Below are positions 49,878-54,313 of a stretch of 54,313 nt of DNA, piece after piece. A program made the position numbers and the translations under genes. Numbering within the stretch: the stretch's first letter is position 1; each line of letters begins with the position of its first letter. The notes beneath the pieces were generated by a model, which did no database searches, was not told the DNA's origin, and worked only from the letters and a program-made list of their open reading frames with translations. Source of the DNA: Pelatocladus maniniholoensis HA4357-MV3 (GTDB lineage Bacteria; Cyanobacteriota; Cyanobacteriia; Cyanobacteriales; Nostocaceae); NCBI GenBank assembly GCA_019359115.1, contig JAHHHW010000098.1, positions 1 to 54,313 of the forward strand, written 5' to 3'.

Positions 49878-50075
49878 TTATTTTGCTTTTTTACGTCCGG
49901 CGGTTGTTTCTACAGTTTCTAATTCAGAGAGACGAAAGGTAACTAATTTATCCCAGTTACCACCTTCAAACAGTACGGCTACCTTACCATCACTGACTCT
50001 CTGTACAAGTCCTTCATACCGATAATAGGTATCTGTTGGATTCTTGACGCGAACAGTTGCTCCAGGCAGGATCAT
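49878..50075 (-). CDS. ndhS: NDH-1 subunit S (ferredoxin-side SH3-like subunit)
   Basis: A 65-residue SH3-like protein that, in characterised cyanobacterial and chloroplast NDH-1, sits where ferredoxin docks and helps electron transfer. Visible: [40 protein letters not shown] and [13 protein letters not shown], ending in a basic tail GRKKAK. Length and motif agree with NdhS. It is not near the other ndh gene of the window (ndhK, 7.6 kb away), which is usual for this subunit. ATG 50075 is preceded by a purine-rich stretch on the minus strand. Confidence 0.88.
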   Translation of the reverse strand: MILPGATVRVKNPTDTYYRYEGLVQRVSDGKVAVLFEGGNWDKLVTFRLSELETVETTAGRKKAK

Positions 50076-50251
50076 GGTTTTTATCCTCGCTTGTTTCCTG
50101 TTAATAGCTTAATACTTGTGATTGGCGATTTGTCATTTGTCATTGGGAACGGAGATTGGGGATCACCAAAGAGAGATTCCCCTTTCTTCCCTTTGTCTGT
50201 GATTCCTGTTCCCTATCCACTGACAAATGACTAATAACAAAGGACAAATAA

Positions 50252-51565
50252 TTAATACCTTTGCCTTTGACGAAAATTAGCCACTGACTCGACTATTCCC
50301 AAGGCGATGAAGTTTTTCAACATTGCTGAACGCCCATAACTCATCCAAGGTAAGGGTATTCCTGCTACTGGTGCTAGACCAACGTTCATGCCAATATTGA
50401 CTATCATCTGAAACACGATCATAGACAACACGCCAATAGCCAATAAAGAGCCAAAGTTGTCTTTAGCGGTTTGGGCAACATGCAACAAGCGCAGGCAAAT
50501 CAAGCAAAAAACTGCTAACACTAGCAAACAGCCAATGAAACCAAATTCTTCACCCACGGCGGAGAAAATAAAGTCTGTATGCTGTTCAGGGACAAAATTC
50601 AGTTGGGTCATAGGCCCTTTAAAAAGACCCCATCCCCACCATTCTCCAGCACCAATGGCAATGCGGGATTGGATTTGGTGATAGGCGGCACCAAGGGGGT
50701 CAGCTTTGGGATTCATAAATGAAGTGAGTCGGTCTTTTTGATATTCCCTTAGCAGGTGTTCCCAGGCAAATAGTCCTAATTCACCACCAAACATATTCAA
50801 ACCCCATGCACCGATTGCACTCAGATGATATCGCCGCCAAGGAAGGGTGCGCCAACCGACAATACCCATGACTACAGACCAAATTAACCCCAACGGTCCT
50901 AACTTGATATCTTGCGACAAAGCGATCGCAAAGGGCCAAGGTATGCTAAACAAAATTGCGGCAATAATTGGAGATATCATCAATATCAACCAGCCTGGAT
51001 TAGCATTTGCCCAGTACAACATCCCCAAGACGATCGCACCAAACACAAGTGATGTTGCTAAATCCGGCTGTATAAACACCAATCCCCAAGGAATAGCAGT
51101 AATTGCCAAAGCGCGGAAAACATTATCCAAGTTAGAAGCAGTGCGTTTATGTAATAACGCTGCGAGGGTAATAATAATCCCGATTTTGGCAAATTCTGAC
51201 GGCTGGACGTTGAAACCAAAGATATTGACCCATCTCTGGGCGCCTTTGGCACTGTGACCGATTACCATTACGGCGGTGAGGCTGATATTGGTGATTGTAT
51301 AAGTAATCCAGTGCCATTGCAGCAGATTTTCATAACGCAGACGGGCTAGTACCAGGGCGATTACACAACCAATCCCACCAATTAGCCAGTGCCACCACCA
51401 ATCGGTGAGTCCTTGATTCAATTCGGTACTACGAATCATAATGCCACCGAATATTGTCAAACCGATTGGCAAACACAACAACAACCAGTCCATTTGTTGC
51501 CAAGGCTTAAACCAATATTTCCAGCGAATTTGTAAAAATGAAGAACGTGACCTTTTTAACAACAT
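50252..51565 (-). CDS. rodA: Rod-shape/peptidoglycan glycosyltransferase RodA (SEDS family)
   Basis: A polytopic SEDS protein that polymerises lipid II during side-wall growth with a partner class B PBP. 437 residues, about 10 membrane segments. Typical parts: RWVNIFGFNVQPSEFAKIGI, VFIQPDLATSLVFGAIVLGM, AYHQIQSRIAIGAGEWWGWG, LFKGPMTQLNFVPEQHTDFI, FSAVGEEFGFIGCLLVL and GLAPVAGIPLPWMSYGRSAM. The PEQHTDFIFS-EE element is diagnostic for RodA/FtsW; a Gln-containing long insert (about 200-240) is common in cyanobacterial RodA. It lies 102 bp downstream of mrp on the same strand, possibly co-transcribed. Confidence 0.93.
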   Translation of the reverse strand: MLLKRSRSSFLQIRWKYWFKPWQQMDWLLLCLPIGLTIFGGIMIRSTELNQGLTDWWWHWLIGGIGCVIALVLARLRYENLLQWHWITYTITNISLTAVMVIGHSAKGAQRWVNIFGFNVQPSEFAKIGIIITLAALLHKRTASNLDNVFRALAITAIPWGLVFIQPDLATSLVFGAIVLGMLYWANANPGWLILMISPIIAAILFSIPWPFAIALSQDIKLGPLGLIWSVVMGIVGWRTLPWRRYHLSAIGAWGLNMFGGELGLFAWEHLLREYQKDRLTSFMNPKADPLGAAYHQIQSRIAIGAGEWWGWGLFKGPMTQLNFVPEQHTDFIFSAVGEEFGFIGCLLVLAVFCLICLRLLHVAQTAKDNFGSLLAIGVLSMIVFQMIVNIGMNVGLAPVAGIPLPWMSYGRSAMLKNFIALGIVESVANFRQRQRY

Positions 51566-51667
51566 TGGGCGACTATAGACTTTAGTTTTTAGATTTTAAA
51601 TTTACTCAGTACTAAAAATCTGTATTCCGACCCGTAGTTTTATACTTAGACAAAAATTACACTTGAT

Positions 51668-52738
51668 TTATGTCAGAGCAGCAACTGATACTTTAGCAGC
51701 AATTGCCTGAGCGATCGCTTTGAATGCTTTGGCACTCGCTGAATCCGGGTCGGCTATAACTATGGGTACACCACTGTCACCACCAATTCTAGTAGAAATC
51801 TCTAGAGGTATACATCCCAACAAGGGTACTTCTAATTCTGCTGCTGTTTTAGAGCCGCCACCAGAACCAAATATGTCATACTGCTTCTCTGGCATATCTG
51901 GAGGAATAAAATAACTCATGTTTTCCACAATACCCAAGACAGAGACATTCATCTGTTGAAACATCCGTAAACCCTTGCGAGAATCTAATAAAGCAACAGT
52001 TTGCGGTGTCGTCACAATCACTGCTCCTGCCATTGGTACTGCTTGTGTCAATGTTAACTGAGCATCTCCTGTTCCCGGTGGCATATCCACGAGCAAATAG
52101 TCAAGTTCTCCCCATTGCACTTGATAGAGAAACTGACGAATCACACCATTCAGCATCGGACCACGCCAAATCACAGGCTGATCACGGTCAATCAAAAAAC
52201 CCATGGACACTAGTTTGACGCCATGATTGAAAGCTGGTTCCAGTATTTCTCCTTTTTCAGAAGAACGTACTACAATCTGAGCATCAGCCAGACCAAGCAT
52301 AGTTGGGTCATTAGGACCATAAATATCAGCATCCAGCAAACCGACCTTTGCTCCTGCTTGTGCTAAGGCAACGGCTACATTCACAGCCACCGTACTTTTA
52401 CCAACGCCACCTTTTCCACTGGATATAGCAATAATGTTCTTGACTCCAATCACACCCGTGCGATCGGGTAAACTTTTTTGCTGAGGAGTTTCTGCTGTGA
52501 CTTCTACAAATACATCCGTAACTCCTGGCAGTTTTTTCACTGCTTTTTGACAATCTTCTACAATGAATTCACGTAATGGACAGGCAGGTGTCGTCAATAC
52601 TAGGGTAAAACTTACCTTACCTGCGTCTATTTTGACGTTACGAATCATATTCATTTCCACCAGACTTTTACGAAGTTCTGGATCTTGAACTGGTCGCAAC
52701 ACTTCTAAGACTGACTGAGAATCAAGAACATCGTTCAT
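51668..52738 (-). CDS. mrp: Mrp/ApbC-family P-loop ATPase (iron-sulfur carrier type)
   Basis: 356 residues. Residues 1-90 are a MIP18/DUF59 domain (VLEVLRPVQDPELRKSLVEM, TTPACPLREFIVEDC). The ATPase has the deviant Walker A IAISSGKGGVGKSTVAVNVA (about 105-124), LLDADIYGPNDPTMLGL, WGELDYLLVDMPPGTGDAQL and LGIVENMSYFIPPDMPEK. Characterised Mrp/ApbC carry a CxxC just after the NMS motif that binds a 4Fe-4S cluster between subunits; here that stretch reads P-P-D-M-P and has no Cys. The protein may still act in Fe-S delivery through the N-terminal Cys, or have another role. ATG 52738 starts MNDVLDSQSV. Confidence 0.92.
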   Translation of the reverse strand: MNDVLDSQSVLEVLRPVQDPELRKSLVEMNMIRNVKIDAGKVSFTLVLTTPACPLREFIVEDCQKAVKKLPGVTDVFVEVTAETPQQKSLPDRTGVIGVKNIIAISSGKGGVGKSTVAVNVAVALAQAGAKVGLLDADIYGPNDPTMLGLADAQIVVRSSEKGEILEPAFNHGVKLVSMGFLIDRDQPVIWRGPMLNGVIRQFLYQVQWGELDYLLVDMPPGTGDAQLTLTQAVPMAGAVIVTTPQTVALLDSRKGLRMFQQMNVSVLGIVENMSYFIPPDMPEKQYDIFGSGGGSKTAAELEVPLLGCIPLEISTRIGGDSGVPIVIADPDSASAKAFKAIAQAIAAKVSVAALT

Positions 52739-52814
52739 AATCTATTTCGTGCTTTCTGCCACAATAATTTTTAACAAACAGCAATGATTGTCTACTTGCA
52801 TCTTAACTTTCTAG

Positions 52815-52925
52815 AGGGATCGGGAATTGGGGATCAGGGATCAGGGATCGGGGACACGGGGGACACGGGGGACACGAGGGACACGGGAGACACGGAGAAT
52901 AACCATTCCCCAATCCCCGATCCCC
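52815..52925. repeat. Heptamer-like runs between mrp and the SRPBCC gene
   Basis: GGGATCA, then GGGACAC tandem units, then CCCCAATCCCCGATCCCC: short 7-8-mers with drift. These are STRR-type intergenic filler. Confidence 0.7.
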
Positions 52926-52929
52926 ATTC

Positions 52930-53454
52930 CTAAAAATCAAAACAGCTATCGTTGAGAGATTTTCTCTTTCTTGTAACTGCTGGCAGTGTGCCTTTTTCTA
53001 CTGCCTCAATTAAGGCTTTAGCAACGCGATCAGTGTAAGGACGAGAAAATAGCCAAATCAATGGCGATAACCAACCACGTAATGTTACAGAATACGACAA
53101 ATAAGTACCACAAACTGTAGACTCTATTTTGTAACTTACCCGTTCTTCAACACCAGGAATTGCTAGTATTCTGATGCTCAATAATTCTCTAGGGTTGACA
53201 CGCTCGACAAAAATACGTATTGGAATCGGTGATAAGCGTGTCACTGCTTGATAGATGAGTCCAGGTTTGGGTACTAGTCCGTAGGGAACATTGGTACTCT
53301 TTAGCAGTGGGTGCCAGGAGACATCTGCCAAGTTAACTAGCTTTTGCCACAGTTCATCAACAGAAGCAGAACTTATTTCCCGATATGTTCGCACCAGAGT
53401 CGCGCAAAACCAACGACGTTTGCGGTGGATGAATTTAGACAACCAAGCTCGCAT
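52930..53454 (-). CDS. SRPBCC-fold (polyketide-cyclase/START-like) protein
   Basis: 174 residues. TYREISSASVDELWQKLVNL, SWHPLLKSTNVPYGLVPKPG, IRIFVERVNPRELLSIRILA, EERVSYKIESTVCGTYLSYS and the C-terminal helix RVAKALIEAVEKG follow the strand/long-helix order of the START-like fold that binds hydrophobic ligands. The basic N-terminus (FIHRKRRWF) could contact membrane. No catalytic residues can be assigned. The gene sits alone between heptamer runs. Confidence 0.75.
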   Translation of the reverse strand: MRAWLSKFIHRKRRWFCATLVRTYREISSASVDELWQKLVNLADVSWHPLLKSTNVPYGLVPKPGLIYQAVTRLSPIPIRIFVERVNPRELLSIRILAIPGVEERVSYKIESTVCGTYLSYSVTLRGWLSPLIWLFSRPYTDRVAKALIEAVEKGTLPAVTRKRKSLNDSCFDF

Positions 53455-54313
53455 TTTTTTATCTCCTCGCTACACGCTTTTTGGTAACTCTGGCATATTG
53501 GGGGTCGGCGATTGGGGATTAGGGATTGGGGATTGGGAATGAATCAGTTAACAGTTAACAGTGATCAGTTTAATTTGATAACTGATCACTGTACAGACGC
53601 GATTGATAACTGATCACTGATCACTGATTAATTGTCCTCCTTGTCCCCTTTGTCTTTCTTGCCTCTCACTCCTCGTTTCATTGAAACTTCTGATGTCTTA
53701 GGTAAAATCTGCAAGATCAACCATCTTTTCTATTTTTTATAAATATATTAATCAGTGTCTAATGTCTTCCTACCTACTGCGGAAATGCACAGGAAAATAG
53801 TGTGCAATTATACAGTTTTGCTTTTTGATTTGCTGGTTTAGAGTTATAAAACCCCAGTCGCTTACAGAACTAAGTAAAGAGTTAGCTAATAAGACTTAGA
53901 GGTGACACAACCATTGCAGCGTTTGGATTTCACGCTTTATAGGACTGCATGAAAAGTTAAAATACTGGTATTTTTTCTTTATATGTATTCCTTTGAACTT
54001 TTTGACAAGAGTGTTTCATGAATTTTTGTAATAATTTACGTGAGCTTTTGCTTACAACTAAGCATGAAAATATGTTTTTTCTTTACATTTAGTTTTTATG
54101 GTTTCTCCAACTTTCGTAAGATAGGTCTATTAATTTGATCTGGCTAAGTATATATACCAAAAAATTTCCACATAGAAAAGAATTTGAAAAAAAACTAGAG
54201 CGGTAAAACTTGCTAGAGGAGCATACTCTCAAGACTAGCCAAGTATTGCGAGGGGTTACGCCGAAATTGAAGTTGCTCAATTCTTGCCGAATGATGTATT
54301 TTTAGATGATTAC
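53455..54313. other. Intergenic region to the right edge
   Basis: It begins with GGGGATT heptamers (about 53505-53540) and copies of GTGATCAGTTTAATTTGATA-type short repeats also seen at about 44518 and 46630, then about 500 bp of AT-rich DNA. No RNA gene is recognised. The minus-strand open frame 54089-54280 shows no recognisable features. The last about 66 bases on + are open (EVAQFLPNDVFLDDY) but lack a start codon in the window. Confidence 0.5.

Noticed and set aside
54089-54280. 63-codon minus-strand frame near the right edge
   Set aside because: Ser/Phe-rich peptide without any pattern; no support beyond the open frame.
54248-54313. + strand open stretch at the right edge (EVAQFLPNDVFLDDY)
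   Set aside because: It reads like protein but follows an in-frame TAG (about 54235) with no ATG, GTG or TTG start between; too little sequence to decide between a gene start with an odd codon and chance.
1-54313. tRNA or rRNA genes
   Set aside because: No T-arm GTTCGA-type motif in a plausible cloverleaf and no rRNA-like stretch was found by reading both strands.

Overview
The window comes from a filamentous, probably heterocyst-forming (Nostocales-type) cyanobacterium. The evidence is the very frequent HIP1 octamer GCGATCGC in genes on both strands, NDH-1 subunits NdhK and NdhS, a TPM/Psb32-like protein, an SLH-domain/OprB-type porin, heptanucleotide (STRR-like) runs, and intergenic DNA packed with short palindromic repeats. 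All functional calls are by eye from translated sequence; no database was searched.

Layout. 1-9.6 kb: an aldo/keto reductase, an exported Mn/Fe superoxide dismutase, a 1286-residue two-partner-secretion-type exoprotein with 11 internal repeats, rsmG and a TPM-domain protein. 9.6-15.1 kb: a CobH-like protein, an NTF2-like protein, a membrane protein, dapB, a coiled-coil protein and thiD. 15.2-21.3 kb: a zinc island, with an SLH porin divergent from znuA, then znuC, a divergent SmtB-type zinc sensor, and znuB. 21.4-23.4 kb: one small membrane protein and 1.3 kb of AT-rich non-coding DNA.

23.4-40.5 kb is a Wzx/Wzy-type exopolysaccharide locus, all on the + strand. It holds a GH10 xylanase-like protein, a WecG/TagA/CpsF transferase, an initiating polyprenyl-phosphate sugar transferase, a Wzc-like co-polymerase/BY-kinase, a methyltransferase, a hexapeptide acetyltransferase, GT2, Wzy/O-antigen-ligase, GT2, a Gfo/Idh oxidoreductase, an NAD-epimerase, GT4 and a Wzx-like flippase. 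No outer-membrane Wza/OPX gene lies in the window. 40.6-53.5 kb, mostly on the - strand: a Coq4-like protein, an orphan ndhK, two small overlapping ORFs on +, panB, an exported beta-propeller, a CbiO-type ATPase, a Kef-type antiporter, a HAS-barrel-like protein, ndhS, rodA, mrp and an SRPBCC-like protein.

The most unusual content is between the genes. At least nine families of short non-coding elements (about 60-165 bp) recur and are nested inside one another. In several places an undisturbed copy elsewhere in the window lets the ancestral sequence be restored exactly, revealing target-site duplications: 3 bp for families D and F, 10-11 bp for C, none for B. Family B has a conserved multi-hairpin architecture whose stems change sequence but stay paired, as expected of a structured RNA or of a single-strand-transposed element. 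Three unrelated tandem arrays all have a 21-bp period. These insertions split the znu locus and supply the last codons of thiD and of the large exoprotein.
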